A stretch of 64,000 bases of DNA from Enterobacteriaceae bacterium 89 (GTDB lineage: Bacteria; Pseudomonadota; Gammaproteobacteria; Enterobacterales; Enterobacteriaceae). The notes beneath the pieces were generated by a model. That model saw only the letters and a program-made list of their open reading frames with translations, was not told the origin of the DNA and ran no database searches. Location of the stretch: NCBI GenBank assembly GCA_014156375.1, contig RQJH01000005.1, forward strand, positions 1 through 64,000. Direction: 5' to 3'. The translations under genes and the position numbers were made by a program. Positions 32,701 to 43,088 of the stretch are shown here, piece after piece (the stretch's first letter is position 1; each line of letters opens with the position of its first letter).

Positions 32701-33531
32701 AGCTGGCCGGATTTGCAGCTGCGCTGCGCGGAGTGCTGGCTGTGGGGGCAAAAATATGGCCGTATCGATGCTGATTTCGCGATTAAAGGCAATACGCTCG
32801 CGGTGAGCAACGGTCTGCTGGATACAGGATTTGGCCGGCTCACGCTGGACGGAGAATGGGTCAACGCTCCGGGCGGCGAACGTACCTCGCTGAAAGGCAA
32901 AATTCGCGGCAGCAAAGTGGATGCTGCGCTGGGCTTCTTCGGCGTCGCTACGCCGGTTCGCGGCTCGTCCTTTGATATCGATTATGACCTGCACTGGCGC
33001 GCAGAACCGTGGAAACCGGACGTGGCTACGCTGAATGGGATCCTGAAATCCAAACTTGGCAAAGGCGAGTTTACTGATATCAGCACCGGGCACGCGGGCC
33101 AGCTTCTGCGTCTGTTAAGCGTCGATGCCTTGCTGCGTAAACTTCGTTTCGACTTTAGCGATACCTTCAGCGAAGGCTTCTACTTTGATTCGATCCGCAG
33201 CACGGCGTGGATCAAAGACGGCACGCTGCATACCGACGATACGCTGGTCGACGGGCTGGAAGCCGATATCGCGATGAAAGGTTCGGTTAACCTGGTGCGC
33301 CGTGAGCTGGACATGGAAGCGGTGGTTGCCCCGGAAATCTCTGCAACGGTGGGCGTGGCCACAGCTTTCGCTATCAACCCGATTGTCGGGGCCGCCGTGT
33401 TTGCGGCCAGTAAAGTCCTTGGCCCACTGTGGAGCAAAGTCTCTATCCTCCGCTACCACATCAGCGGCCCAATCGATCAGCCTCAAATCAATGAAGTCCT
33501 GCGCCAGGCGCGCAGTGATAAAAAGCAATGA
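29734..33531 (+). CDS. yhdP: AsmA-like envelope lipid-transport protein YhdP
   Basis: A 1265-residue inner-membrane-anchored AsmA-like protein (E. coli 1266). One N-terminal helix (GILLITVATLVVIVALLVSGL) anchors a huge beta-rich periplasmic domain of the VPS13-like groove type, ending in the conserved DUF3971/AsmA C-terminal region (ATLNGILKSKLGKGEF to LWSKVSILRYHISGP). In E. coli YhdP, with TamB and YdbH, carries phospholipid to the outer membrane. The start is TTG at 29734, with AGGAGAG upstream. It lies 27 bases after rng. Confidence 0.95.
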   Translation: MRRLPGILLITVATLVVIVALLVSGLRLALPQLDKWRPQLLEKIAESTGHPVEASSLKASWENFGPTLEVRDVKAGLKDDGQLSIKRVTLALDIWQSLLHFRWQFRELTFWQLQIRTNTPLQHNDGSDTLKTDRIGDLFLRQFDQFTLRDSHLSFLTLSGQRAELAVPQLTWLNGKNRHRAEGELSLSSLTGQHGVMKVRMDLRDENGLLNEGRLWVQADDIDVKPWLGRWMQDNIALTSARFSLEGWMTLDKGDVTSGDVWLKKGGASWAGKNQPHDLSVDNLTAHIAREKNGWSFYIPDTRIAIDGKRWPQGALAMAWIPDQDVGGKDNVRSDELRIRASNLELGGLDGLKPIADKLSPSLGEIWQTTQPAGQINSLALDIPLQATEKTRFQAAWSNLSWKQWELLPGAEHFSGKATGSVENGALSVSMENAKMPYETVFRAPLEIAKGVASLSWVKNDKGFMLDGRDIDVQAKAVHAHGGFRWLQPEGDEPWLGILAGISTNDGGEAWRYFPENLMGKELVDYLSSAIKGGQSDNSTLVYSGNPHLFPYKHNEGQFQVWVPLHNATFAFQPDWPALTNLNIDLNFLNDGLWMQADKVALGGVTAYNLNAAIPDYAKEKLIIDSGISGPGKAVGPYFEETPLKDSLGATLDELQLDGDVNARLHLDIPLNGQLVLAKGDVKLNNNSLFIKPLNSTLKNLNGEFSFENGDLKSGPLTANWFNQPLKVDFTTTEGPKAYQVAVNMDANWQPTKMGVLPKQLNDAVSGSIPWQGKVAIDLPYKGSAGYKVELTGDLKNISSQLPAPADKKAGQSLPVKFNVEGGLNHFDLTGNVGANDHINSRWLLNKKLTLDRAIWASDSRSVPPLPDTSGVELNLPPMDGAEWLALFRQGAADSVGSAAVFPERVTLRTPALTMAGQRWNNLSIVSQPVQGGTKIEAQGREINGGLTLRDHAPWQADIRYLYYNPSAGTGTGEPTGNSLLSNNRIDFQSWPDLQLRCAECWLWGQKYGRIDADFAIKGNTLAVSNGLLDTGFGRLTLDGEWVNAPGGERTSLKGKIRGSKVDAALGFFGVATPVRGSSFDIDYDLHWRAEPWKPDVATLNGILKSKLGKGEFTDISTGHAGQLLRLLSVDALLRKLRFDFSDTFSEGFYFDSIRSTAWIKDGTLHTDDTLVDGLEADIAMKGSVNLVRRELDMEAVVAPEISATVGVATAFAINPIVGAAVFAASKVLGPLWSKVSILRYHISGPIDQPQINEVLRQARSDKKQ

Positions 33532-33548
33532 TTTGACGGACGTTATAA

Positions 33549-35063
<1,515 letters not shown>

Positions 35064-35073
35064 ACCCTCTTCT

Positions 35074-35130
35074 TACCGGGCCTGCGATTAGATGCTGTAG
35101 GTCCGGTAAGGCGAAGCCGCCACCGGGCAA
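35074..35130. repeat. REP palindromic repeat
   Basis: Right half GTAGGTCCGGTAAGGCG..AAGCCGCCACCGGGC matches the REP consensus in inverse orientation; a shorter left half ACCGGGCCTGCG pairs with it. It separates tldD from the FucR-like gene. Confidence 0.8.
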
Positions 35131-35178
35131 TTCTGTTGCAACTGCACGTGGATTTTCTTTTTTTGACGGAGACCGCGA

Positions 35179-35898
35179 ATGAAGGTCGCTCGCCATAACC
35201 AAATCCTCACCCTGCTTGAGCAAACACAAAGCTTGTCCACGGACGAGCTGGCTGTTTCACTGTCCGTCAGTAAAGAGACGGTTCGCCGCGATCTCAGCGC
35301 ACTTCAGCTGCAGGGAAAAATTCAACGCAGCCACGGGCGAGCCCGTTTGATCCGCCGCGATCGCCACGGGAATGAATCCCCGTTTCAGACCCGACTCAAA
35401 AGCCATTACGCTCATAAATCGGATATTGCCCGCCATGCGCTGGCGTGGATAGAAGAGGGCATGACCATTGCCCTGGACGCCAGCTCAACCTGCTGGCTTC
35501 TGGCGCGGCAGCTGCCGGATATCAGCATCACCCTTTTTACCAACAGCCATCTCGCCTGCGTAGAATTGAGTAAACGTGAACAGGTCAGGCTGATCAGCTC
35601 CGGCGGTGAGCTTCAGCGCGAGTTTGGTTATTACGTAAACCCGGCGCTGCTTTCGCAGCTCAGGCCGCTGGACATCGATCTGTTTATCTTTTCCTGCGAA
35701 GGCGTGGACAGCCAGGGCGTAATGTGGGATTCCAGCGACCACAATGCCAGCTATAAATCGCTGCTGCTGAAGCGGGCATCGCAGTCGCTGCTGCTGCTGG
35801 ATAAAAGTAAGTTCAATCGCTCAAGCGAAGTGCGCATCGGCACGGTTGATGAGGTGACGCATCTGATCTCCGATCTGCAGGCAGAACCGGCGCTCTAG
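35179..35898 (+). CDS. DeoR-family transcriptional regulator, FucR-like
   Basis: A 239-residue DeoR/GlpR regulator. The N-terminal helix-turn-helix is STDELAVSLSVSKETVRRDLSALQLQGKIQRSHGRARL; the sugar-phosphate sensing domain contains TIALDASSTCWLLARQLPD, TNSHLACVEL, ISSGGEL and the C-terminal LLLLDKSKFNRSSEVRIG. From memory it is strikingly like E. coli FucR (activator of fucose genes), sharing RLKSHYAHKSDIARHALAWI-type stretches. No fucose genes are present in the window, so it may be a relocated FucR or a paralogue with another target. It is absent from this place in E. coli. Its stop overlaps the convergent aaeR stop by three bases. Confidence 0.85.
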   Translation: MKVARHNQILTLLEQTQSLSTDELAVSLSVSKETVRRDLSALQLQGKIQRSHGRARLIRRDRHGNESPFQTRLKSHYAHKSDIARHALAWIEEGMTIALDASSTCWLLARQLPDISITLFTNSHLACVELSKREQVRLISSGGELQREFGYYVNPALLSQLRPLDIDLFIFSCEGVDSQGVMWDSSDHNASYKSLLLKRASQSLLLLDKSKFNRSSEVRIGTVDEVTHLISDLQAEPAL

Positions 35899-36821
35899 CT
35901 TTTTCCTCGCCCGTTGATTCCCTGAAAGCGGTTCGCCACGTCGGCGAAATAGTCAGTCAGATAGTTAATACAAACCTGAACCTTCAGCGGCAGTTTGTCC
36001 TTTTCGGTATACACCGCGTAAACCGGGCGAGGATCGGACTGATAGCGCGGCAGCAGGATCTCCAGCACGCCGCTGTTGATCTCATCGATCACCCACATCA
36101 GCGGGACGAAAGCGATCCCGGATCCGGCCGTCAGCCAGCGGTTGATGGTCATCGGGTCGTTAGTGACGAAGCGTCCCTGCGGCATCAGCCGGGTGGTGAT
36201 CCCCTCAGGGGCGATCAGCTCAAATTCATTGTGGGGGCGAATGCTATACTCAAGCCATGAGTGGGTCGCTAGGTCGGCGGGTTTCTCCGGCGTCCCGGCC
36301 TGTTGCAGATAGCTTTTCGCGGCGCACAGCACCATTGGCATGGAGCCCAGGCGGCGGGAAAAAAGACCGGAATCCTGAAGTGCACCAACGCGGATCACCA
36401 GATCCAGACCATCAGCGATCAAGTCCGGAGCCGGGATACCGGTGACCAGATTGACGGAGAGTTCCGGATACTCTTTGAGCATGTCTGCGGTGATCCTTGC
36501 CAGCACATTTTGTGCCATGGTTGAAGAACAGCCAACTCGCAGCGTACCGATAGGCGTGTTGTTGAAGGCGTAAAGTTGCTCATGAACGTCCTGCGCTTCA
36601 TGCAGCATTCGCCGACAGCCCTGGTAGTAAATTTTTCCGGCTTCAGTCAGCCCAATGCTGCGCGTACTGCGGTTCAGCAGCTTGACCTGCAGCTCATCTT
36701 CCAGCTTTGACACCGTCTGGCTGATGGAGGAAACGCTCATTTCCAGCTGCCGTGCAGCCGCGGTAAAAGAGCCCAGCTCCACCACTTTGGCGAAGACCGA
36801 CATGCGTTTTAATCGTTCCAT
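35895..36821 (-). CDS. aaeR: LysR-family activator AaeR
   Basis: Regulator of the aaeXAB efflux genes responding to aromatic carboxylic acids, 308 residues. The N-terminal winged helix is typical of LysR proteins: FTAAARQLEMSVSSISQTVSKLEDELQVKLLNRSTRSIGLTEAG. The C-terminal part is the periplasmic-binding-like effector domain. It is divergent from aaeXAB, with 131 bases between the starts. Confidence 0.95.
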   Translation of the reverse strand: MERLKRMSVFAKVVELGSFTAAARQLEMSVSSISQTVSKLEDELQVKLLNRSTRSIGLTEAGKIYYQGCRRMLHEAQDVHEQLYAFNNTPIGTLRVGCSSTMAQNVLARITADMLKEYPELSVNLVTGIPAPDLIADGLDLVIRVGALQDSGLFSRRLGSMPMVLCAAKSYLQQAGTPEKPADLATHSWLEYSIRPHNEFELIAPEGITTRLMPQGRFVTNDPMTINRWLTAGSGIAFVPLMWVIDEINSGVLEILLPRYQSDPRPVYAVYTEKDKLPLKVQVCINYLTDYFADVANRFQGINGRGKS

Positions 36822-36836
36822 TGTTCACTCTGACTT

Positions 36837-36858
36837 AAAAGTGATTTAGATCACATAA
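36837..36858. promoter_or_regulatory. CRP-binding site in the aaeR-aaeX control region
   Basis: AAAAGTGATTTAGATCACAT contains GTGA-N6-TCAC in perfect dyad and matches the CRP consensus at most positions. It lies just upstream of aaeR and about 100 bases upstream of aaeX. A second half-site, GATCACG, follows at 36863. Carbon-source control of the efflux locus is therefore likely. Confidence 0.7.
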
Positions 36859-36952
36859 TATAGATCACGCGATAACAGTTACGTTAATATACTGTTAGTT
36901 GAATAATTAAAGCTTCACCACCCTCACCTGCACTCTCTACATCAAGGTCAAC

Positions 36953-37156
36953 ATGAGTCTGTTTCCCGTCATCGTGATTTTCGGTCTCTCGTTTCCACCG
37001 ATCTTCTTCGAGTTGCTATTGTCGCTGGCCGTTTTTTGGCTGCTGCGCCGGGTGCTTGTCCCAACCGGGATCTATGATTTTGTCTGGCACCCTGCGCTGT
37101 TTAACACCGCGCTGTATTGCTGTCTTTTTTATCTGATATCGCGCTTGTTCGTTTGA
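36953..37156 (+). CDS. aaeX: Small membrane protein AaeX
   Basis: A 67-residue DUF1656 protein with two hydrophobic segments ([26 protein letters not shown] and [15 protein letters not shown]). It is the first gene of aaeXAB, seven bases before aaeA. Its role in the pump is not established. Confidence 0.95.
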   Translation: MSLFPVIVIFGLSFPPIFFELLLSLAVFWLLRRVLVPTGIYDFVWHPALFNTALYCCLFYLISRLFV

Positions 37157-37163
37157 GGTCGCT

Positions 37164-38096
37164 GTGAAAACACTAACAAGAAAAATCACCCGTACAGCCA
37201 TCACGCTGATTCTGGTCATCCTGGCGTTTACCGCAATTTTCCACGCCTGGGTTTATTACACTGAATCGCCGTGGACCCGCGATGCGCGCTTTAGCGCCGA
37301 CGTGGTGGCCATCGCCCCGGACGTAGCGGGACTGATCACGGAAGTGAACGTCAAGGATAACCAACTGGTTAAGAAAAACCAGGTGTTGTTTACCATCGAC
37401 CAGCCGCGCTATCAGAAGGCGCTGGAAGAGGCCGATGCGGATGTGGCTTATTTCCAGGCGCTGGCCTCAGAGAAACGTCGCGAAGCCGGTCGCCGTAATC
37501 AGCTCGGCGTGCAGGCGATGTCGCGTGAAGAAATCGATCAGGCCAACAACCTGTTGCAGACCGTTGAACATCAGCTGGCCAAATCGCAGGCGACCCGCGA
37601 TCTGGCGCGTCTTGACCTGGAACGCACTGTTATCCGCGCGCCTGCCGACGGCTGGGTAACTAACCTCAGCGTTTACAGCGGCGAATTTATTACCCGTGGC
37701 TCTACCGCAGTGGCGCTGGTGAAAAAGGACAGCTTCTATGTGATGGCCTACATGGAAGAGACCAAGCTTGAAGGCGTGCGTCCGGGCTATCGTGCTGAAA
37801 TTACTCCTCTGGGTAGTAATCGCGTGTTCAAAGGCACCGTCGACAGCGTAGCCGCCGGGGTGACCAACGCCAGCAGCAGCAGCGATGCTAAAGGCATGGC
37901 GACCATCGATTCCCAGCTTGAGTGGGTTCGTCTGGCACAGCGCGTGCCGGTGCGTATCCATCTTGATAATCAGCAGGGCAACCTGTGGCCTGCCGGGACA
38001 ACCGCGACGGTTATCATCACCGGACCCAAAGACAGAGACACGAAGAATGTGTCCTTCTTCCGGAAACTGGGTATGCGTCTGCGTGAGTTCGGTTAA
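37164..38096 (+). CDS. aaeA: p-Hydroxybenzoic acid efflux membrane-fusion protein AaeA
   Basis: Periplasmic adaptor of the AaeAB pump, 310 residues. An N-terminal anchor helix ([25 protein letters not shown]) precedes the lipoyl halves ([29 protein letters not shown] and ..[18 protein letters not shown]), a coiled-coil hairpin and a beta-barrel. This is the HlyD/EmrA type. It is followed by aaeB after five bases. Confidence 0.96.
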   Translation: MKTLTRKITRTAITLILVILAFTAIFHAWVYYTESPWTRDARFSADVVAIAPDVAGLITEVNVKDNQLVKKNQVLFTIDQPRYQKALEEADADVAYFQALASEKRREAGRRNQLGVQAMSREEIDQANNLLQTVEHQLAKSQATRDLARLDLERTVIRAPADGWVTNLSVYSGEFITRGSTAVALVKKDSFYVMAYMEETKLEGVRPGYRAEITPLGSNRVFKGTVDSVAAGVTNASSSSDAKGMATIDSQLEWVRLAQRVPVRIHLDNQQGNLWPAGTTATVIITGPKDRDTKNVSFFRKLGMRLREFG

Positions 38097-38101
38097 TCGC
38101 T

Positions 38102-40069
38102 ATGGGCATTTTTTCTATTGCCAATCAGCACCTGCGCTTTGCGATCAAGCTGGCCTGCGCGATAGTGCTGGCGCTGTTTGTCGGCTTTCATTTTCAGCTT
38201 GAGACGCCGCGCTGGGCAGTCCTGACGGCGGCCATCGTCGCGGCGGGTCCGGCCTTTGCTGCGGGTGGTGAACCCTATTCCGGAGCGATCCGCTATCGCG
38301 GGATGCTGCGTATCTGCGGGACGTTTATCGGCTGTATCGCGGCGCTGGTGATCATCATTACGATGATCCGCGCGCCTCTGCTGATGGTCATGGTTTGCTG
38401 TCTGTGGGCCGGTTTCTGTACCTGGATCTCTTCGCTGGTTAAAGTCGAAAACTCTTATGCGTGGGGCCTGTCGGGCTACACCGCGCTGATCATCGTCGTC
38501 ACCATTCAGAATGAACCCCTGCTGTCACCGCAGTTTGCGGTAGAACGCTGCAGCGAGATTGTCCTCGGGATTGTCTGCGCCATCGTGGCGGATCTGCTGT
38601 TTTCACCTCGTTCAATCAAACAGGAAATTGACCGCGAGCTGGATGCGCTGTTAGTCGCGCAATATCAGCTGATGCAGCTCTGTATCCGCCATGGCGACAG
38701 CGTAGAGGTGGATAACGCCTGGGGCGCGCTGGTGCGCAGAACGCAGGCGCTGGAGGGAATGCGCAGCAATCTGCACATGGAGTCTTCCCGCTGGGCTCGT
38801 GCCAATCGGCGTTTGAAAGCGCTGAATACGCTCTCTTTAACCTTAATCACTCAGGCCTGTGAAACGTACCTAATCCAGAATACCCGCCCGGAATACATTA
38901 CCCCTGAATGGCGTGAGATGTTTGAGGTGGAAGTTGAAAGCGTGCAGGACGTGCACAAACAGCTCAAACATATGCGCCGCGTGCTCGGCTGGACCGGGCA
39001 ACATGATACGCCAATCACGCTTTACAGCTGGGTCGGAGCCGCAAGTCGCTACCAGCTGCTGAAACGAGGCGTGGTAGGCAACGCCAAAATCAGCGCCCGC
39101 GAAGAAGAGATTTTGCAGGGTGAAGTGGTGGTGAAAGTTGAATCCGCTGAACGTCACCATGCGATGGTTAACTTCTGGCGCACCACGCTTGCCTGTGCGC
39201 TCGGCACGCTGTTCTGGCTGTGGACCGGCTGGACTTCGGGCAGCGGTGCGATGGTCATGATCGCCGTTGTCACTTCGCTTGCTATGCGCCTGCCGAACCC
39301 GAAAATGGTGGCGATTGACTTCCTGTATGGCACGATTGCCGCACTTCCCCTTGGGGCGTTTTATTTCCTGGTGGTGATCCCATCCACCCAGCAAAGCATG
39401 CTGCTGCTGTGTATCAGCCTGGCGGTGATGGCCTTCTTCCTGGGGATAGAAGTGCAGAAGCGCCGTCTGGGTTCGCTCGGTGCACTCGCCAGTACCATCA
39501 ACATTCTGGTGCTGGATAACCCGATGCAGTTTCATTTCAGCCAGTTCCTCGACAGTGCTCTTGGCCAGCTGGTGGGCTGTTTCCTCGCGCTGATGGTGAT
39601 CCTGTTGGTGCGCGATAACTCTCAGGCCCGAACCGGTCGCGTGCTGTTGAACCAGTTTGTTTCTGCTGCCATTTCATCGCTGACCACCAACAGCGCCCGT
39701 CGTAAAGAGAACCATCTGCCTGCGCTGTACCAACAGCTGTTTATGCTGCTGAACAAATTCCCGGGCGATCTCGACAAGTACCGCCTGGCGCTGACGCTGA
39801 TCATCGCGCACCAGCGGCTGCGCGATGCTCCGGTGCCGGTTAATGACGACCTCTCACAGTTCCATCGCCAGCTGCGACGGACGGCGGACAAGGTTATCTC
39901 TGCCGGTAGTGATGACAAGCGCAGGCTCTACTTCGACCGCCTGCTTGAAGAACTTGAGGTCTACCAGCAAAAACTGGCCGTATGGGAAGCGCCATTGCAA
40001 GTCACTGAGCCGGTGCAACGACTGACCGGGATGCTGCGAAAATATCAGCATGCGCTGACGGTGAAATAA
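38102..40069 (+). CDS. aaeB: p-Hydroxybenzoic acid efflux pump transporter AaeB
   Basis: Inner-membrane exporter of the aromatic acid exporter (ArAE/FUSC) family, 655 residues. Two similar membrane halves (residues ~10-170 and ~355-520), each with about five to six helices, are separated by a soluble domain, with a second soluble domain at the C-terminus. The second half contains [27 protein letters not shown]. It serves as a relief valve for aromatic carboxylates in E. coli. Confidence 0.96.
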   Translation: MGIFSIANQHLRFAIKLACAIVLALFVGFHFQLETPRWAVLTAAIVAAGPAFAAGGEPYSGAIRYRGMLRICGTFIGCIAALVIIITMIRAPLLMVMVCCLWAGFCTWISSLVKVENSYAWGLSGYTALIIVVTIQNEPLLSPQFAVERCSEIVLGIVCAIVADLLFSPRSIKQEIDRELDALLVAQYQLMQLCIRHGDSVEVDNAWGALVRRTQALEGMRSNLHMESSRWARANRRLKALNTLSLTLITQACETYLIQNTRPEYITPEWREMFEVEVESVQDVHKQLKHMRRVLGWTGQHDTPITLYSWVGAASRYQLLKRGVVGNAKISAREEEILQGEVVVKVESAERHHAMVNFWRTTLACALGTLFWLWTGWTSGSGAMVMIAVVTSLAMRLPNPKMVAIDFLYGTIAALPLGAFYFLVVIPSTQQSMLLLCISLAVMAFFLGIEVQKRRLGSLGALASTINILVLDNPMQFHFSQFLDSALGQLVGCFLALMVILLVRDNSQARTGRVLLNQFVSAAISSLTTNSARRKENHLPALYQQLFMLLNKFPGDLDKYRLALTLIIAHQRLRDAPVPVNDDLSQFHRQLRRTADKVISAGSDDKRRLYFDRLLEELEVYQQKLAVWEAPLQVTEPVQRLTGMLRKYQHALTVK

Positions 40070-40070
40070 T

Positions 40071-40103
40071 AAAAAGCCGACGCTTATACCGTCGGCTTTT
40101 TTG
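40071..40103 (+). terminator. Terminator of aaeXAB
   Basis: AAAAGCCGACG and CGTCGGCTTTT pair around the loop, followed by TTTTTG; it begins two bases after the aaeB stop. It marks the left edge of the accessory block. Confidence 0.92.
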
Positions 40104-40235
40104 TTCTCTGGCGGGATTGGATATATTAATAGCACTATTAGCTACTAACCGGGATGTCAGTTGAAAAGCATTTTTTGAGGAGTATTTTAACCCCGAAATC
40201 AATGTGTTTCACTGTCGAATATCACGGAGTTAAAA

Positions 40236-40562
40236 ATGCTAAATAAATATTTTACCGCCAACCTGTCCATCGTTGTTGGCGCGCTACTGAGCACCTGCGC
40301 GCTGAGCGCCATCGCGGCAGATAAAACACCTAAAGATATGACCTGTCAGGAATTTATCAGCCTTAACCCACAGCTCATGTCACCCGTTGCTTATTGGGTT
40401 TATAACGATGATGAACAGTTTAAAGGCGGTGATTATGTTTCACTTCAGGAAACGGACACCATCGCAGTCCCTCTGACTTTAAAATTGTGCAAAGATAAGC
40501 CACAGTCAAAAATCAAAGATTTCAAAGATGAAGTTAAGCAGGAAATAAAGAAAGCACTTTGA
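40236..40562 (+). CDS. HdeB-like periplasmic acid-stress chaperone
   Basis: A 108-residue secreted protein. The signal peptide is residues 1-27/28 (hydrophobic LSIVVGALLSTCALSAIAA, cleavage near AIA-A). The mature part has DMTCQEFISLNPQLMSPVAYWV and two cysteines, C37 and C85, which would form the single disulfide of HdeA/HdeB chaperones. Length and motif match E. coli HdeB (108 residues), which keeps periplasmic proteins soluble at acid pH. No hdeA or hdeD lies beside it. GGAG precedes the ATG. It is AT-rich relative to aaeB. Next to adiCYA it suggests an acid-survival cluster. Confidence 0.88.
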   Translation: MLNKYFTANLSIVVGALLSTCALSAIAADKTPKDMTCQEFISLNPQLMSPVAYWVYNDDEQFKGGDYVSLQETDTIAVPLTLKLCKDKPQSKIKDFKDEVKQEIKKAL

Positions 40563-40577
40563 TCTTTCTTTCAGATG

Positions 40578-40610
40578 AAAAAAAGGGCCGCATAAACGGC
40601 CCATTTTTTT
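40578..40610. terminator. Bidirectional terminator between hdeB-like gene and adiC
   Basis: GGGCCG and CGGCCC pair around CATAAA, flanked by AAAAAAA on the left and TTTTTTT on the right, so it can end both the hdeB-like transcript and adiC. Confidence 0.9.
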
Positions 40611-40619
40611 GTCTGACGT

Positions 40620-41954
40620 TTACTGTGCTTTTGGTGCGTCGAGTGGGAATGGATTTTTATGAATACGGTTGTAGTTAATTGCATACATTGCCGTAATCAC
40701 CATCAGGGTGACAAACGACCACATCACTTCCTGAGCACCGGAACCGACCACTGCCCAGATGCAGTAAAGAAACGCAATGGTCGTCAGCGCCAGGTAGAGC
40801 GGACGGTTTTTACCAAAGTGTCCATGGCCGAGCAGCAGCAGTGCCGCGCAGGTGTAAAGATAAGGCACAAGGGTGAAGATCACCGAAATCGAGGACACCA
40901 GACCGAATTCTTTGGCGGCATTAGGCGAAATGCTGCTGAACTGGAAGATGGTCATCAGCACGCCGACGATAAGCAGGCCGGCAACCGGCGTCCCGGCTTT
41001 ATTCACACGGGCGAAAATTTTCGGGAAGAGACCATCGTCCGCAGCGGCTTTTGCTGTCTGGCCCGCCAGCAACGTCCAGCCGCCCAACGAACCAAGACAA
41101 CCTGCGGCGGCGCAGAAGGAGACGATAGCCCCGGCGGTATCGCCCAGCGCCAGACGAGCTGCATCGCCAAACGGTGAGGCAGAGACTCGCAGAGCGGCAT
41201 TCGGGATCATCCCCATAATGGCCGTGGTGGAGAGGACATAACAAACCGCAGCGATCAGCACGCCGCCGATAGTGGCAATCGGCACATTGCGTTTCGGGTT
41301 TTTCACAACGCCCGCCGCAACGGAGGCACTTTCAACGCCAATAAACGACCACAGCGTAACGTTCAGCGTGCTCTGGATCGCGCCAAAAGTGTCCAGCCCG
41401 CTGACATTCCAGGCAGCCATATAAGTTTCTTTATGGAACCAGAACCAGCCGAAAACAGCGATGCCGACAATCGGGACTAGCGCCAGCACGGTGGCAACGG
41501 CCTGCACGCGGGTGATCATCGTTGGACCGACGATGTTGAGCAGGACGAAGATCCACAGTACGGCCACGCAGGTGAGCGTCAGTACCAGTGGATCTTTCAG
41601 AATGGGGAAGAAGTAGCTCAGGTAGCCGACCCCGATCACCACCATGGCGATATTGCCGATCCAGCAGGCCAGCCAGTAAAGCACGTTTGTCTGATAGCCG
41701 AGGAAGGGGCCAAAGCAGCGGCGGGCATAGGCGTATGAACCACCAGGGCTAGGATCCAGTGAAGACATTTTCGCATAAACCATCGACAGTGCCAGCGCAC
41801 CTAAAATGGTCACTGCCCAGCCATAAATGGCAATGCCGCCCGTTGCCGCCAGGTTTGCAGGTAATAAGAATACTCCCGACCCCATAATATTCCCGGACAC
41901 CATCAGGGTCACAGGAATTAATCCCACTTTGTGTGCTTCAGCATCACTCGACAT
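40620..41954 (-). CDS. adiC: Arginine:agmatine antiporter AdiC
   Basis: Inner-membrane APC-superfamily exchanger, 444 residues (E. coli 445), importing arginine and exporting agmatine made by AdiA, so each cycle removes one proton from the cytoplasm. About 12 helices are seen; the substrate-binding motif is [12 protein letters not shown] in helix 1, with the helix 6 gate [14 protein letters not shown]. The sequence is nearly the same as E. coli AdiC. Order adiA-adiY-adiC is as in E. coli, but the chromosomal position is different. Confidence 0.96.
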   Translation of the reverse strand: MSSDAEAHKVGLIPVTLMVSGNIMGSGVFLLPANLAATGGIAIYGWAVTILGALALSMVYAKMSSLDPSPGGSYAYARRCFGPFLGYQTNVLYWLACWIGNIAMVVIGVGYLSYFFPILKDPLVLTLTCVAVLWIFVLLNIVGPTMITRVQAVATVLALVPIVGIAVFGWFWFHKETYMAAWNVSGLDTFGAIQSTLNVTLWSFIGVESASVAAGVVKNPKRNVPIATIGGVLIAAVCYVLSTTAIMGMIPNAALRVSASPFGDAARLALGDTAGAIVSFCAAAGCLGSLGGWTLLAGQTAKAAADDGLFPKIFARVNKAGTPVAGLLIVGVLMTIFQFSSISPNAAKEFGLVSSISVIFTLVPYLYTCAALLLLGHGHFGKNRPLYLALTTIAFLYCIWAVVGSGAQEVMWSFVTLMVITAMYAINYNRIHKNPFPLDAPKAQ

Positions 41955-42069
41955 TCTGTTATCTCCTTAAATAACGATTTGATTTTCGTTATGGATAATA
42001 ACCTGATGGGTATTGCAGCACCGATTTTGGCGGGGTTTATCCCTGTGGCTGATATAAATGTAGCTAAAA

Positions 42070-42849
42070 CTACAACTGAGTTAACGCTGGAGGAGGATTA
42101 CCCTGTTGCAGATGACTGACGTAGTTTAGGGGTGTCACGCCGTAGAAAGATTTAAATACCGAGATGAAATGTGACGAGCTATGGTAGCCACAGCATTGTG
42201 AAACAACATTAATATTTTTATTGCGGCTGGCAAGCTGTTCTGCCGCATAGCGCATCCGACACTCCATAACAATATGGCTGTAGTTGGTGTTTTCGCTTTT
42301 GAGCTTTTTCTTTAACAAACTTGAACTCATGAATAAACAACTGGCCACATCGTCAAGATACCATTCTTTTTGAATATTACTGTCAATAATACTTCGAACA
42401 CGATCGCTGGTCGTTGGTGACAGTATTTTAATTAAGAGTGGTAATAGCTTTTCATCATCCAAAAATATGGAAAGAACAGTAAATATAAGAGAGCGGGTGC
42501 GCTCGATTTCACATACATCGGAAGGCTGCATGACGCTGTGCAGGGCCGCTTGCTTAAAAATGTCTGGTGTCCGGCAAGGGCGATGGATAAAAGGAGGTTC
42601 ATCGCGATGCAGCGGCATGATGCACGCTGTTTTCTTTTCAATAAAACGTAAATAAGCTTGAATGGTTTCCCGGTCAATATGTGCAATTAAGGTCCGGTTT
42701 AATGATGAAAGATCAATCTTATTTCCTTCGGCAATGCTCAGGAACATATGATTGGCGGGGATTTTTACCGGTTCACTATTATTTATACTTAACCAGGTGT
42801 TTGATTCTGTTAATACAACAACACATGCTTTGCTACTGCAAAGTCTCAT
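42070..42849 (-). CDS. adiY: AraC-family activator AdiY
   Basis: Regulator of the arginine-dependent acid-resistance genes, 259 residues (E. coli 253). The C-terminal 100 residues carry two helix-turn-helix motifs of AraC/XylS type (LDDVASCLFMSSSLLKKKLKSENTNYSHIV and INVVSQCCGYHSSSHFISVFKSFYGVTPLNY). The N-terminal half is diverged. ATG at 42847-42849 has AGGAG seven bases upstream and matches the E. coli start. The gene is visibly AT-rich compared with neighbours such as aaeB, a sign of separate origin. It lies between adiA and adiC. Confidence 0.9.
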   Translation of the reverse strand: MRLCSSKACVVVLTESNTWLSINNSEPVKIPANHMFLSIAEGNKIDLSSLNRTLIAHIDRETIQAYLRFIEKKTACIMPLHRDEPPFIHRPCRTPDIFKQAALHSVMQPSDVCEIERTRSLIFTVLSIFLDDEKLLPLLIKILSPTTSDRVRSIIDSNIQKEWYLDDVASCLFMSSSLLKKKLKSENTNYSHIVMECRMRYAAEQLASRNKNINVVSQCCGYHSSSHFISVFKSFYGVTPLNYVSHLQQGNPPPALTQL

Positions 42850-43034
42850 GGACTGACTCCTGAAAAACATAACTACCATGCTGGGGAAGGGCGATTATTC
42901 AATAAGTTAGGCGAATAATCGAAACGGGACAAAAATACCATTTTGTGCTGTATATTCAAGAGTTGCGCAACAACTGGCGCTGTAAATAAGGTTTTACGTG
43001 GTTGTAAACCTGAGGGCGAGTGAAGGGAATGAAT

Positions 43035-43066
43035 GAAAAAAGGCGCGGGATTTGTTCCCGCGCAAA
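43035..43066 (-). terminator. Terminator of adiA
   Basis: GCGCGGGA and TCCCGCGC pair, followed on the minus strand by CTTTTTTC; 23 bases after the adiA stop. Confidence 0.9.
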
Positions 43067-43088
43067 GTCTCAGGAATATCAATAAAAG

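Noticed and set aside
31726-33093. Long open frame of 455 codons on the minus strand inside yhdP
   Set aside because: It lies fully antisense to the conserved yhdP gene, has no ribosome site and no recognisable motif; long antisense frames are common in GC-rich enterobacterial genes.
41931-42119. Short plus-strand frame in the adiC-adiY gap
   Set aside because: No ribosome site and it overlaps both neighbouring coding ends; the gap reads as a control region.
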